A stretch of DNA of 64,000 bases from Candidatus Nitrosocosmicus arcticus. GTDB lineage: Archaea > Thermoproteota > Nitrososphaeria > Nitrososphaerales > Nitrososphaeraceae. The position numbers and the translations under genes are program-made. The notes below the pieces were generated by a model, which saw only the letters and a list, made by a program, of their open reading frames with translations, ran no database searches and had not been told where the DNA came from. Below, one piece after another: positions 8,548 to 17,318 of this stretch. Where the stretch lies: contig NZ_ML675582.1 of assembly GCF_007826885.1 (NCBI RefSeq), positions 1 through 64,000 on the forward strand, written 5' to 3'. How positions within the stretch are numbered: position 1 is the first letter of the stretch; each line of letters begins with the position of its first letter.

Positions 8548-10053
8548 TCAAAGAACAGGACGCCATTCCACAAACAGGTGGGAACTATCGATAATAGTTT
8601 CAAATAAGATTATATCATTATTCACTAGTTGAATCAGAATATTTTTTCCTACCAAGTTCATTTTAAAGTGTATGCCTTTCTCTAAGAAGTGGAGATTTAA
8701 GTTCCGTTCAGGGTGCTTGACTATAATCACATTCGTAGCAAAGCTATCTTGTAATACATCTAAGAAAGATTCATCATTGATGAGTGATAATAAATTAGAA
8801 GCATTTAGAATGTTTAGTATATTCGTTTCATCTTGAAAAGGGATAGAATTATATTGTTTTGAATTCGTGGATGTCTCCGAACTTAATTTTATTGTATGTT
8901 TTAACTTTTCAAGATTGATTCTGTTATCGCCTCCATGTAATCCTTCCTTCTCGTAGCTGTCCCTAAGGATTCCAGATGAGCCTGCAAAATCAATCTCTTG
9001 TTTTAATAATTTGTCTCTAACTTTTTCTGCAGACAAGTGATAACTCAAGATTTTCTCACACAAAAACTTGAAATCTGGCCCAAAATTATTTAACATCATT
9101 TTATTATTGGTTTTATTCATCCAAAAACAAAGTGGTTTTAATAATAAAGATATCAACACTTCATTATTAATATCATTTCTCACAAAAATCGAAATGAAAT
9201 TGTTCTCTATAAAAAGTTCTTTTACATCAAAATCGAAGGTCTTCGATTTTGACTTGTTTGATGGTTTACTGACGGTCAAATTTGACCTCTCATAAAAGGG
9301 TTTTATTTTTTCAAAGGCTGAAAACAAGTTCAAATCCTTAACCAAGTCGGATGTGTAAAACACCCCGTTGTATAATGAATAAGAGTAACTACTACACTTT
9401 ATTGGTAACCCTCTGAGTTTATTTATTGTCAATTGTCTGTTGTTAGTAGATTCAAATATAATGTTATCCAAAGTAATAACTCCATCAACAATTGAATCTA
9501 ATATTCCAAGATCGAAAGTTTCGCTTAGAAAGATTAATTTAGCACCTGCCCTCTCCCTCCAAATCTGCAACACTCTCTCATTATTTAGTCTAGACTCTCG
9601 ATCCATAAATGAGGCTATAGTGTCCCACGTATCGATTATTATAACAGGAGATTTTACATCCATTAACTGATTAGTAATTCTTTCAAATAATGATTCAGGT
9701 TCATCTAGCCTGGCATCTTCAAATCTATAGCCAGATTTATTCTCATCTTTGGAGAAAAATTTTTCCACCCAAGGGTAATAAAATAATAGTTGTTTTAGAG
9801 ATAGACGAGTAGAAATATAAAAGTAGTTACTATCATCGTTAAGATTATCTAATAGAGTCAGTGCGAATGTAGTTTTACCAGTTCCAGGTTTACCTTTTAT
9901 AAGTAACGAATATGATTCGTTCTTGACAAATTTGAGGAGCTCAGATGGCAGATGACCCACTGTATTTCTCTTGCTCCGTCTCGGTCTATCGAAGTCCGTA
10001 TTATTAATGCTATTGTTATCATCATTGACAGTATTTCTGTTGTTCTCGGACAT
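8548..10053 (-). CDS. RecA/RAD55-type ATPase
   Basis: A 501-residue protein with a RecA-like core in its first 220 residues: Walker A GKPGTGKTTF near 54-63 and Walker B VIIIDTWDT near 136-144, then a Ser/Thr-rich switch region. The architecture is that of single-domain KaiC/RAD55-like archaeal ATPases. The C-terminal 280 residues match nothing I recognise and contain an Asn/Lys/Ser-rich linker (about 255-275). The N-terminal 30 residues are Asn-rich and probably disordered. It sits between dphB and the PPP phosphatase, all on the minus strand with gaps of 58-76 bp. Coupling to phosphorylation signalling is possible but inferred only from position. Confidence 0.75.
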   Translation of the reverse strand: MSENNRNTVNDDNNSINNTDFDRPRRSKRNTVGHLPSELLKFVKNESYSLLIKGKPGTGKTTFALTLLDNLNDDSNYFYISTRLSLKQLLFYYPWVEKFFSKDENKSGYRFEDARLDEPESLFERITNQLMDVKSPVIIIDTWDTIASFMDRESRLNNERVLQIWRERAGAKLIFLSETFDLGILDSIVDGVITLDNIIFESTNNRQLTINKLRGLPIKCSSYSYSLYNGVFYTSDLVKDLNLFSAFEKIKPFYERSNLTVSKPSNKSKSKTFDFDVKELFIENNFISIFVRNDINNEVLISLLLKPLCFWMNKTNNKMMLNNFGPDFKFLCEKILSYHLSAEKVRDKLLKQEIDFAGSSGILRDSYEKEGLHGGDNRINLEKLKHTIKLSSETSTNSKQYNSIPFQDETNILNILNASNLLSLINDESFLDVLQDSFATNVIIVKHPERNLNLHFLEKGIHFKMNLVGKNILIQLVNNDIILFETIIDSSHLFVEWRPVL

Positions 10054-10129
10054 TCCTTAATACATGTAGTCTAAGATATTCTATTAACAATTCTGAACTA
10101 TCAACTATAAAAAATTAGTATACAAAAAC

Positions 10130-11239
10130 CTACCAAGGATTCATATTTTTCTGAAATCTGATAGAATCGATTAGACCCTCAGCGTACCCGACGCTTAATA
10201 TAGCTAGTTCAAGCTTCCCTTGGTTGTAAAAAATTTGTGCATCGAGCAGATAGTTCTCGGCATTTTCAATCACAGGTGTATAATCTTTTGACAGTCCAGA
10301 TAACTCAGTTTTAATAAGCTGATACATGTTATCAACGGCGGCTTTTGTATTGGGGATGTATTTGTTTAACATCCTATGAGCGAGTCTGGAAATACGCTCA
10401 GTATTATCAGTTGGGTCATCAAACATACTAGTAAGATATTTGATCGAATCTACTTCGGTAAAATGCAATTTTCCAGGAATAATAATCGAATTGGGCCCAC
10501 CATCATATTCTAACTTCAATAGTGACTTTATTTTTCCGGAACTAAATGTTGACTCCTTATGTCCTATTTTAGTGGCTACCAGTCCATAGGTTTCAACAGA
10601 AAGATTCAGTAGTTTGATTTCTTTTTCTCTCTCAAGTAAGAGATCTATTACTCGGCTGGGAGACAAGAAAAAGGGATTAGAACTTGATTGAAAATTATTT
10701 TTTCCGTCATCATTATTGTACTCTGTAAGTATCAGTGTATGAAGCCCTAGGCACATGTTCTCATAGATTGTATTATAGACTGTTATTGAAGACATTGGAT
10801 CGTCCATCATGGTGACCATCTTCCCAAATTTGTAAGGTTGAAGCCCAGATTCACCCATTAATGAAAGAATCCCAGAAGAAGAATGAACAACTTTAAACTC
10901 TATGGATTGTTTTCTCGCCCTCACAAGTAGTTCATTGTAAGTAGTTGCTACCAACGGGTCCCCGTAGACTAGAATACAAACATTGGAATTCCGAGCATTT
11001 TTAAGGATCTCTCTTCCATCTTCGATAAACCACCTCTTAATGAATTTAATTTCGATATCGTTTGTTGATCTTGAACCGCTTGTATTTCGTAATATATAAG
11101 ATAGATTTTTCACAAATTCATCTGAAATAAATCCGGTAAATCTTTCAACATATACAATATCACTATTTTTTAATATTTCCATAGATCCAAGCGATAAGGA
11201 TTCGAACTCATTAATACCGATGCCAATTATATACAACAT
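10130..11239 (-). CDS. dphB: Diphthine synthase fused to a DUF357-like C-terminal domain
   Basis: DphB methylates the modified histidine of elongation factor 2 using S-adenosylmethionine, a step in diphthamide synthesis. The first 265 residues are the tetrapyrrole-methylase fold: LYIIGIGINEFESLSLGS at the N-terminus, DIVYVERFTG near 29-38, VYGDPLVATTYNELL near 92-106 and MVTMMDDP near 143. The protein is about 100 residues longer than usual. The extra helical tail (NAENYLLDAQIFYNQGKLE near 325-343, then a YAEGLIDSIRF motif) resembles DUF357, a small archaeal domain normally encoded separately. The gene follows lysK by 72 bp on the same strand. Confidence 0.9.
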   Translation of the reverse strand: MLYIIGIGINEFESLSLGSMEILKNSDIVYVERFTGFISDEFVKNLSYILRNTSGSRSTNDIEIKFIKRWFIEDGREILKNARNSNVCILVYGDPLVATTYNELLVRARKQSIEFKVVHSSSGILSLMGESGLQPYKFGKMVTMMDDPMSSITVYNTIYENMCLGLHTLILTEYNNDDGKNNFQSSSNPFFLSPSRVIDLLLEREKEIKLLNLSVETYGLVATKIGHKESTFSSGKIKSLLKLEYDGGPNSIIIPGKLHFTEVDSIKYLTSMFDDPTDNTERISRLAHRMLNKYIPNTKAAVDNMYQLIKTELSGLSKDYTPVIENAENYLLDAQIFYNQGKLELAILSVGYAEGLIDSIRFQKNMNPW

Positions 11240-11311
11240 TTTCTAATATTAATTCATTCTAGTAATTATTCTAATTTATATCAATTTATAATCCATGTCA
11301 CAAGCCCTACA

Positions 11312-12454
11312 TCAGCTGTTTGAATTTGATTTTTCTTGAAGATTCTTGTGAAGCCTAACCATGTTTAATAATGCGGCCTTGTAAATTTCTATACCAGTCA
11401 AGTAGTCAGGAACAAACACTTTTTCGTCAATTGTATGAGATGAATGAGGGTCGCCAGGCCCGTAAGTCACGACAGGGATATTTAAGACATTTCCCAAGAT
11501 ATTCATGTCACCCGTTCCAGTTTTCTTTAATAATAACGGTCTTTTTTTTCTTTGATCCAAGATGGATAAAACTAAGGCTCGTACTAACGGGGAAGACACG
11601 TTTGCTTGAAAGGGATCGGTTTTATCCTCTACTCGGTATTTAATCTTTACACCTTTAATGAAATCTTTAACCTCATTTATGCGTCTATCAATCAATTCTA
11701 ATACTTTATCACAAGATAAATTCGTGGGAATACGAATATCTATAGTTATTCTACATTTTTGTGGAGTAACATTATGACTCGTGCCTCCATTTATTTCGGT
11801 AACGCTATAGCTTATCTGATCAGCCTTATTTTTTCCGTTAGTGATCGCCTGGTTCCGAAATACACTTTTCAATTCTTTCCACACATGATATATTTCATCA
11901 ATTGCGTTTAATGACAACCAAGGGGCACTCGCATGAGCACTGTTATCAACATCACACATCAGACGAATTTCAAGGCGACCTTTATACGATATAGTGATAT
12001 TTTCTATTCCGCTGGGTTCTCCAAATATAGCATAGTCAGGATTTAAGGTGGTATCTTTTACCAGATTTTTTATCCCTGTAGCATTACCCTCTTCGTCAAC
12101 GACAGCAGCAAAAATAATTGTCCCCGCTTGTTTTGGAAAGTCCGCTGCTGCCAATAACATTGAAACCAACGGAGCCTTTGCATCAGAAGCACCGCGGCCG
12201 TACAGATAATCACCCTCAAGCCTTACAGGTATGTTCCCTGGGACGGTATCCATGTGGCCGCAGAGCAGAATAATAGGTTCCCCGTTTCCTCTAACTGCTA
12301 CCATGTTTCCAACGCTGTCAATGTTAGCCGTTTCAAATCCTAAATCCATACAAGTGTCTTTCAAGAAATTGGCAAGTTGGGATTCGGATCTGGATGGAGT
12401 ATAAATTTCTAAAGTATTTTTTAATAGTTCTATAGCAAAATTTGGTGATACCAT
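11312..12454 (-). CDS. lysK: [LysW]-lysine/[LysW]-ornithine hydrolase (M20 peptidase family)
   Basis: LysK releases the finished amino acid from the carrier protein LysW, the last step of carrier-bound lysine (and ornithine) synthesis. The 380-residue protein has the M20 zinc-peptidase signature: LLCGHMDTVPGNIP near residues 62-75, GRGASDAKAP near 86-95, the catalytic EEGNATG near 121-127, FGEPSG near 143 and a C-terminal YGPGDPHSSHTIDE with the last metal-binding His. It lies 11 bp after lysX in the lys/arg cluster, which makes LysK far more likely than a general dipeptidase. Confidence 0.92.
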   Translation of the reverse strand: MVSPNFAIELLKNTLEIYTPSRSESQLANFLKDTCMDLGFETANIDSVGNMVAVRGNGEPIILLCGHMDTVPGNIPVRLEGDYLYGRGASDAKAPLVSMLLAAADFPKQAGTIIFAAVVDEEGNATGIKNLVKDTTLNPDYAIFGEPSGIENITISYKGRLEIRLMCDVDNSAHASAPWLSLNAIDEIYHVWKELKSVFRNQAITNGKNKADQISYSVTEINGGTSHNVTPQKCRITIDIRIPTNLSCDKVLELIDRRINEVKDFIKGVKIKYRVEDKTDPFQANVSSPLVRALVLSILDQRKKRPLLLKKTGTGDMNILGNVLNIPVVTYGPGDPHSSHTIDEKVFVPDYLTGIEIYKAALLNMVRLHKNLQEKSNSNS

Positions 12455-12465
12455 TTTCTAGATTC

Positions 12466-13347
12466 TTATTTTTTAAGAATATTAACCATATAATCCACAA
12501 TTAAACCAGGTATATCAACCCCGGTTACTCGCACAGTATTTTTGAATTCAGTAGTATTATTTACTTCGTGAACTACTAATCCATATTTTTCACTTTCCAT
12601 CAGGTCCACTCCCACTATGTCCCCCTTAAAAATTTTTGACGATTTTATACAAATATCTTCCAACTCCGTCGTAATGGGACAAGGAGAAGCGTGACCACCT
12701 AATGCCATGTTAGTCTTCCACTCATTGTTCCCGGAATATCTGTAGATCGCGGCCACAACTTCGTCCCCTATTACGATGGCACGTATATCCCTAGGTGGTC
12801 TTTTTATGAATTCTTCGAAATAATTAATGTGATAAATAGGAAACATATGTTCTCTATCTTCCAAGACTGCCTTTACTGCTTCCTCATCGTTTAGTAATCC
12901 AATTAGTCGCCCCCAACTTCCTACGGTGGGCTTAATTACTATGGGATACCCAAATTTTTTGGCGGCTTCGATAGATGAACTAGTACTGAATGCACACATT
13001 GCATTCGGTGTCTGTATTCCATTTTTTTGAAGTTCTATATGAGAAATTAATTTATTACCGCACATAAAAGACGTATACAATGAGTTAATCATTCTTGCAC
13101 CTAATCCTTCTAGTCCGGCCGTTGAATGCAAACTTCTAAAATAGCTTATACATCGCTGTAAAATTACTCTATCCTTGAATCTTTTTGAATCTTCATTTAG
13201 AAAAAGTACAAGGTCTCTGCAATCAATAAGCCTTAGGTCTATTTGATTTTGCTTCGCTTTTTCAATGATAGATTTCTCCTCCCAACGAATATTGTCAAAT
13301 AAGATATAGAGAGAAGATTTATCTTCTTCTATATTTATTGTCCCCAA
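12466..13347 (-). CDS. lysX: Alpha-aminoadipate--LysW ligase
   Basis: An ATP-grasp ligase expected to join alpha-aminoadipate to the C-terminus of LysW. In 293 residues it shows the ATP-grasp elements PIVIKPTVGSWGRLIGLL near 135-152, RPPRDIRAIVIGDEVVAAIY near 187-206 and the metal-binding VGVDLMES near 245, ending with EVNNTTEFKNT and TGVDIPG. The FKN...TGVDIPG ending resembles bacterial LysX (from memory) more than its paralog at 18495-19367 does. The TTG start at 13347 overlaps the last 13 bp of lysW in another frame, so the two are probably translationally coupled. Confidence 0.88.
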   Translation of the reverse strand: MGTINIEEDKSSLYILFDNIRWEEKSIIEKAKQNQIDLRLIDCRDLVLFLNEDSKRFKDRVILQRCISYFRSLHSTAGLEGLGARMINSLYTSFMCGNKLISHIELQKNGIQTPNAMCAFSTSSSIEAAKKFGYPIVIKPTVGSWGRLIGLLNDEEAVKAVLEDREHMFPIYHINYFEEFIKRPPRDIRAIVIGDEVVAAIYRYSGNNEWKTNMALGGHASPCPITTELEDICIKSSKIFKGDIVGVDLMESEKYGLVVHEVNNTTEFKNTVRVTGVDIPGLIVDYMVNILKK

Positions 13348-13508
13348 TCTTCTCCAACTACTTGCGCAGGCTTTATACTGAATTCGTCACCAGATTTTAC
13401 CAATTCAAAACTTTCTCCACAGTCAGGACAGGTAACGATTTCACCTTGCATCGAGTCAGCTGGTATTGGAATTTCCGCATCACATTCCTTACAATTAACT
13501 TTTGCCAT
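13335..13508 (-). CDS. lysW: Amino-group carrier protein LysW (ends in Gln)
   Basis: LysW is a small acidic zinc protein that holds the amino group of alpha-aminoadipate or glutamate during synthesis of lysine or ornithine. From the ATG at 13508 it is 57 residues long. It has a zinc ribbon (CKEC near 6-9, CPDC near 27-30) and the signature tail EDWG. The frame stays open upstream to 13544, but that part lies in the end of lysS, and this ATG is 4 bp after the lysS stop. The last codon is CAA (Gln) before TAA, whereas characterised LysW proteins end in EDWGE, whose terminal Glu side chain carries the substrate. Confidence 0.93.
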   Translation of the reverse strand: MAKVNCKECDAEIPIPADSMQGEIVTCPDCGESFELVKSGDEFSIKPAQVVGEDWGQ

Positions 13509-13512
13509 TTTC

Positions 13513-14721
13513 TTATTCCTTATTAGTTTTGACATAATCCTCATTAAGTATTTTTCTCTCTAATTTTTCGTCCAAAAATAGCTCCAAAATATCACCCATC
13601 CGCAACTCTTTCAAACCCTTGGCCAAGGACTCTGCGTTTTCTTTGCTGGAATCCAGACCTAAAAGGGACAACAAATAGGCCGAACCATTTTTTCCGGACA
13701 ACTCACCAAATACTATTTTACGACGATTCCCTACTTGTTTTGGTTCAATAATTTCATATGCGGATGGATTTCTCAAGATAGCTGCTAGGTGGGTGCCTGC
13801 TTTATGTTTATAAGCACTATCTCCCACAAGCGGTTTTGATTCATGTATTGCAATCCTTGTGTAATCTGATATGGTTCGAGACAAGTCCTTCAGCAGGTGT
13901 AATCTAAAACTGTTATTGGATTTGTAAATTAGATTCAAGGCAACGGCAGTTTCAGCTAATGTAGGAATCCCGGTCCGTTCACCCAGCCCATCAATAGTTG
14001 TGTGAATTTGATCAGCTCCTCCGTCACACCCTGATAACGCATTGGAAAGTGCCAAGCCTACATCATTATGACAATGTACATCTAAAGAGGTTTTAGAGTT
14101 GTCTATATTGTCGTGTACCATTTTAACTAAGTTATACATCCCTCGTGGTCTCATGATCCCGACAGTATCAGGGATACTAATTCTTTCTATTCCTCTCTGA
14201 TTCATCTCTCTACACATTTCCAACAAAAATTCGGGATCCGTCCTGCTTGCGTCTTCCATAGTAAACCGCGATTTTAGGCCATGAGATTTGATATAATCAA
14301 CCACTTCAAGTGCCCTCTGTTTTGCCTCTTCTCTCGATATCCGAAGCTTTGCTAACAAATGAATATCAGAAATTCCCATGTATGTTGCAACCCAATTAGT
14401 ATCACAATCTAATGCCTTATCTACGTCAGATTTTATTGATCTTACATGCGCTACAATGTCAGCTTTTAAACCCTGCTTCATGATTATTTTTGTTGCTTCG
14501 TGATGATCGGGCGAAACAATCGGACTAATTTCTATCTGATCTACGCCAAAGGAATCTAACATCCAAGCTATTTGGATTCTTTGTTTAATGGAGAATGATA
14601 CACCTGGATGCTGTTCTCCTTCTCTAAGGGTAGAATCCAGAATTTTGATTTTCTTCTTATCTTTCTCGGAATCATTATACTGATGAGCGAAATAGTTAGG
14701 GTCATCTGTTTTTAGTGACAT
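13513..14721 (-). CDS. lysS: Homocitrate synthase (LysS type)
   Basis: Condenses 2-oxoglutarate with acetyl-CoA, the committed step of the alpha-aminoadipate route to lysine. The 402-residue protein is a DRE-TIM metallolyase: LDSTLREGEQHPGVSFS near 29-45, the metal-binding HCHNDVGLALSNALSG near 217-232 and GLGERTGIPTLAE near 246-258. Position just before lysW and lysX argues for homocitrate rather than isopropylmalate or citramalate synthase, although these families are hard to separate by motif alone. Homoaconitase and homoisocitrate dehydrogenase are not in the window. The promoter probably lies in the 176-bp gap to the lrp gene. Confidence 0.86.
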   Translation of the reverse strand: MSLKTDDPNYFAHQYNDSEKDKKKIKILDSTLREGEQHPGVSFSIKQRIQIAWMLDSFGVDQIEISPIVSPDHHEATKIIMKQGLKADIVAHVRSIKSDVDKALDCDTNWVATYMGISDIHLLAKLRISREEAKQRALEVVDYIKSHGLKSRFTMEDASRTDPEFLLEMCREMNQRGIERISIPDTVGIMRPRGMYNLVKMVHDNIDNSKTSLDVHCHNDVGLALSNALSGCDGGADQIHTTIDGLGERTGIPTLAETAVALNLIYKSNNSFRLHLLKDLSRTISDYTRIAIHESKPLVGDSAYKHKAGTHLAAILRNPSAYEIIEPKQVGNRRKIVFGELSGKNGSAYLLSLLGLDSSKENAESLAKGLKELRMGDILELFLDEKLERKILNEDYVKTNKE

Positions 14722-14897
14722 TAGATGTATAATATTACTATAATCGGTTATTTAATTTATGTTTTCGTTAAAAAGTAAATCTAATCAACTATATAATGTC
14801 TTATGACAAAAAAAACATGGCTGTTAAGTTTCAATTGTCATTTTGCTTATGAGTTAAGCGGATATTGAAAACAATAATCAAAGATAGATAACTCAAC

Positions 14898-15332
14898 TTA
14901 ATTTAGGCTTCCCAACGTCCTCAATATTATCACCGTATTAGTATCAGATACGCCATCAATTTTCCGTATTTCATCAATATACGAGTTTATTTCTAAGATA
15001 GTTGGAGCTACTATTATGGTTGCTATATCATATTGACCGGTTATCTCGTATACGATCTCCACACCTTTGAGCTTTAATAACTGGTCAGACACCTTAGATG
15101 TATCCGCTACAGAGCTTACCGAAATTAGTGTTATGGCACTCGTTTTATTTGAAGGACCCATGTCTATTGTAAATTTTCGTATCACACCAGTGTCTTGCAA
15201 GTTTTTTACTCTGCGACGAACGGCAGATTCAGACATTCCAATTGAATTTGCGATCTCAACAAACGACTTGCGTGAATCACTTTTCAGTAATCCTATTATT
15301 TTCTCATCTATACTATTCAAATTATCAGCCAA
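14898..15332 (-). CDS. Lrp/AsnC-family transcription regulator (LysM-like)
   Basis: A 144-residue one-component regulator: an N-terminal helix-turn-helix (IVGLLKSDSRKSFVEIA-type start, then GMSESAVRRRVKNLQDTG near 27-44) followed by a RAM ligand-binding domain (residues 65-140, with EITGQYDIATIIVA). It overlaps the start of the upstream lysJ by 8 bp, so it is transcribed inside the lysine/arginine cluster. In Sulfolobus an Lrp-type protein, LysM, controls the lysW operon in response to lysine. The same role here is an inference from position. Confidence 0.88.
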   Translation of the reverse strand: MADNLNSIDEKIIGLLKSDSRKSFVEIANSIGMSESAVRRRVKNLQDTGVIRKFTIDMGPSNKTSAITLISVSSVADTSKVSDQLLKLKGVEIVYEITGQYDIATIIVAPTILEINSYIDEIRKIDGVSDTNTVIILRTLGSLN

Positions 15333-16539
15333 ATCGTCTCTTCTCCTCGTTATAAATTAGCTTTTCAATTAATTCCAGAGACTTGTTCACTTCTTCTTCT
15401 TTCATGACTATTGGAGGTAGCAATCTTAAAATGTTTCTACCTGAATAAAGCAATAAGATACCGTTTTTAATACCATCAAGCAGGATCTCCTTCACATCAA
15501 ACCTCATTTCTACGCCTAGCATCATTCCAAGTCCTCTAACCTCACGAACAATCTTGTATTTTTCTTTAATTTCCAAAAGACCCGACTTAAAAATCCGGCC
15601 CATTGTTTCAGAGTTTGAAACGAGATTATCCTCAGCTAATGAATCTATCGTTGCAGAACCTGCTGCGCAGGCTAATGGATTTCCGGCAAAAGTAGAAGAA
15701 TGTTCCCCGACCTTCAGGCAGTCCAAAATTTCAGAACGCATGACTGTGAGTCCCATTGGAACACCACCTGCGATTCCTTTTGCCAAGCACATTATGTCAG
15801 GCTCAACATCCCAATGCTCCCCCGCCCACATTTTTCCAGTTCGCCCTAACCCAGACTGAATCTCATCAAAAATAAGTACCAAATCATTTTCATTGCAAAT
15901 ATTCCTAATTTCTTTAAGAAAATCGGGAGGGGGCATAATGATTCCCGTTTCACCTTGAATAGGCTCTACTATTACCGCACCTATCTTTTGATTTGTCGTT
16001 GTCACAATCTCTGAAATTGTGTTTGATTCAGAATATGGAATGAATTGCATATTCTCCAATAAGGGTAAAAATGACTTTCTATATTTCTCATTATAGGTTA
16101 CAGATAGAGATCCGAAAGTCTTTCCATGATACCCACCATTTAGGGCTAAAACGCCGGGCTTGCCAGTGTACTTTCTAGAAAATTTTAAGGCAGCCTCTAC
16201 AGATTCAGTTCCACTATTTGTGAAAAAGGTTTTTTGTAAATTCTTTGGAGCTATTTTGGAGAACTTTTTAAGAAAATTAAAGCGGACGTCATTATACACA
16301 GACATGTGACATGTAATTAAATTTTGGGCCTGACTAGTTATTGCCTTTACGACCCTATCATTGCAATGGCCTACCAAAGCCACCCCATATCCACCCATAC
16401 AATCTAGATATTCTTTACCATTGATATCCCAAACTTTACATCCTTTTCCTTTTGTGATATTAACAGGGAACCTCTGATACAAATCCCCGACAAAGGACTC
16501 TTCATTCTCTACACCTTGCATCATGAGATCACGGTACAA
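15325..16539 (-). CDS. lysJ: [LysW]-aminoadipate semialdehyde/glutamate semialdehyde transaminase
   Basis: A class III PLP-dependent aminotransferase that converts the LysW-bound semialdehyde into LysW-bound lysine or ornithine. In 404 residues it shows FTNSGTESVEAALKFSRKYT near 106-125, GGYHGKTFGSLSVT near 135-148, LIFDEIQSGLGRTG near 222-235 and the cofactor lysine in CLAKGIAGGVPMG near 251-263. Sequence alone would also allow acetylornithine transaminase. The overlap with lysZ (19 bp) and lrp (8 bp) places it in the LysW pathway, where one enzyme probably serves both lysine and arginine. Confidence 0.92.
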   Translation of the reverse strand: MYRDLMMQGVENEESFVGDLYQRFPVNITKGKGCKVWDINGKEYLDCMGGYGVALVGHCNDRVVKAITSQAQNLITCHMSVYNDVRFNFLKKFSKIAPKNLQKTFFTNSGTESVEAALKFSRKYTGKPGVLALNGGYHGKTFGSLSVTYNEKYRKSFLPLLENMQFIPYSESNTISEIVTTTNQKIGAVIVEPIQGETGIIMPPPDFLKEIRNICNENDLVLIFDEIQSGLGRTGKMWAGEHWDVEPDIMCLAKGIAGGVPMGLTVMRSEILDCLKVGEHSSTFAGNPLACAAGSATIDSLAEDNLVSNSETMGRIFKSGLLEIKEKYKIVREVRGLGMMLGVEMRFDVKEILLDGIKNGILLLYSGRNILRLLPPIVMKEEEVNKSLELIEKLIYNEEKRRFG

Positions 16540-17318
16540 TTCTTATTTTTAAGAGCAGACATTATAGGATTTTGTATTGAACCAGAGGCTATTATAGCTT
16601 TTTTTACACCCATTGATAGAGCTTCTGTGCAAGCAAGCACTTTTTTTTCCATCCCCGGTCCAATTTTGGGAAGGATGTTTTTTGCTTCCTCTAGCGAAAG
16701 ACTAGATACTAATTGATCATCCAGCATAAGCCCATTCACATTGGTAATGAAGATTACCACATCCGATTGTAACGCTCCGGCTACATTGGCCGCTGCCCGA
16801 TCGCCGTCTATATTCAGAAATTCAAATTCATCGCTAATGGCTATCGGAGAAATAACTGGCACATAATCGTTATCTAGTAAGCAATTTATTAATTTGGGAT
16901 TTACTCTTGAAACTTTTCCAGTGAACCCTCCTTCGATTAACATTTTTCTTCCCTTTTCATTTAATATCATCAATTTGTTTTTACGATCTGCCTTAATCAT
17001 TCCTCCATCAATGCCAGTTATACCTACAGACGCTATACCTTTACTTTCAAGCATCGCAGTAATGTTTTTACTAATCTTCCCTGACATTACCATTGTATAA
17101 ATCATAGCAGTCTCTTTATCGGTATATCTACTACGTTTACCAGCCGGGGACATTATGAACTTCTGTTCCTTTCCCATACTGTTTGCTATATTAGTAACAT
17201 CCTTACCGCCCCCATGAACTATTACAACTTTTTGTTCTTTTACTAATTCACTAAAATCATCTAAGATAGAAGGGTTTAATCCCCCCACTATGCTTCCTCC
17301 TATTTTGATAACAATCAT
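16521..17318 (-). CDS. lysZ: [LysW]-aminoadipate/[LysW]-glutamate kinase
   Basis: Phosphorylates the free carboxylate of the LysW-bound amino acid, preparing it for reduction. The 265-residue protein belongs to the amino-acid kinase family (ArgB-like): KIGGSIVGG at residues 5-13, VVIVHGGGKDVTN near 30-42, the substrate region GKRSRYTDKET near 59-69, and NIDGDRAAANVAGAL near 168-182. Its start overlaps the stop of lysY by 4 bp and its end overlaps lysJ by 19 bp, a tightly coupled set. Confidence 0.93.
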   Translation of the reverse strand: MIVIKIGGSIVGGLNPSILDDFSELVKEQKVVIVHGGGKDVTNIANSMGKEQKFIMSPAGKRSRYTDKETAMIYTMVMSGKISKNITAMLESKGIASVGITGIDGGMIKADRKNKLMILNEKGRKMLIEGGFTGKVSRVNPKLINCLLDNDYVPVISPIAISDEFEFLNIDGDRAAANVAGALQSDVVIFITNVNGLMLDDQLVSSLSLEEAKNILPKIGPGMEKKVLACTEALSMGVKKAIIASGSIQNPIMSALKNKNCTVIS

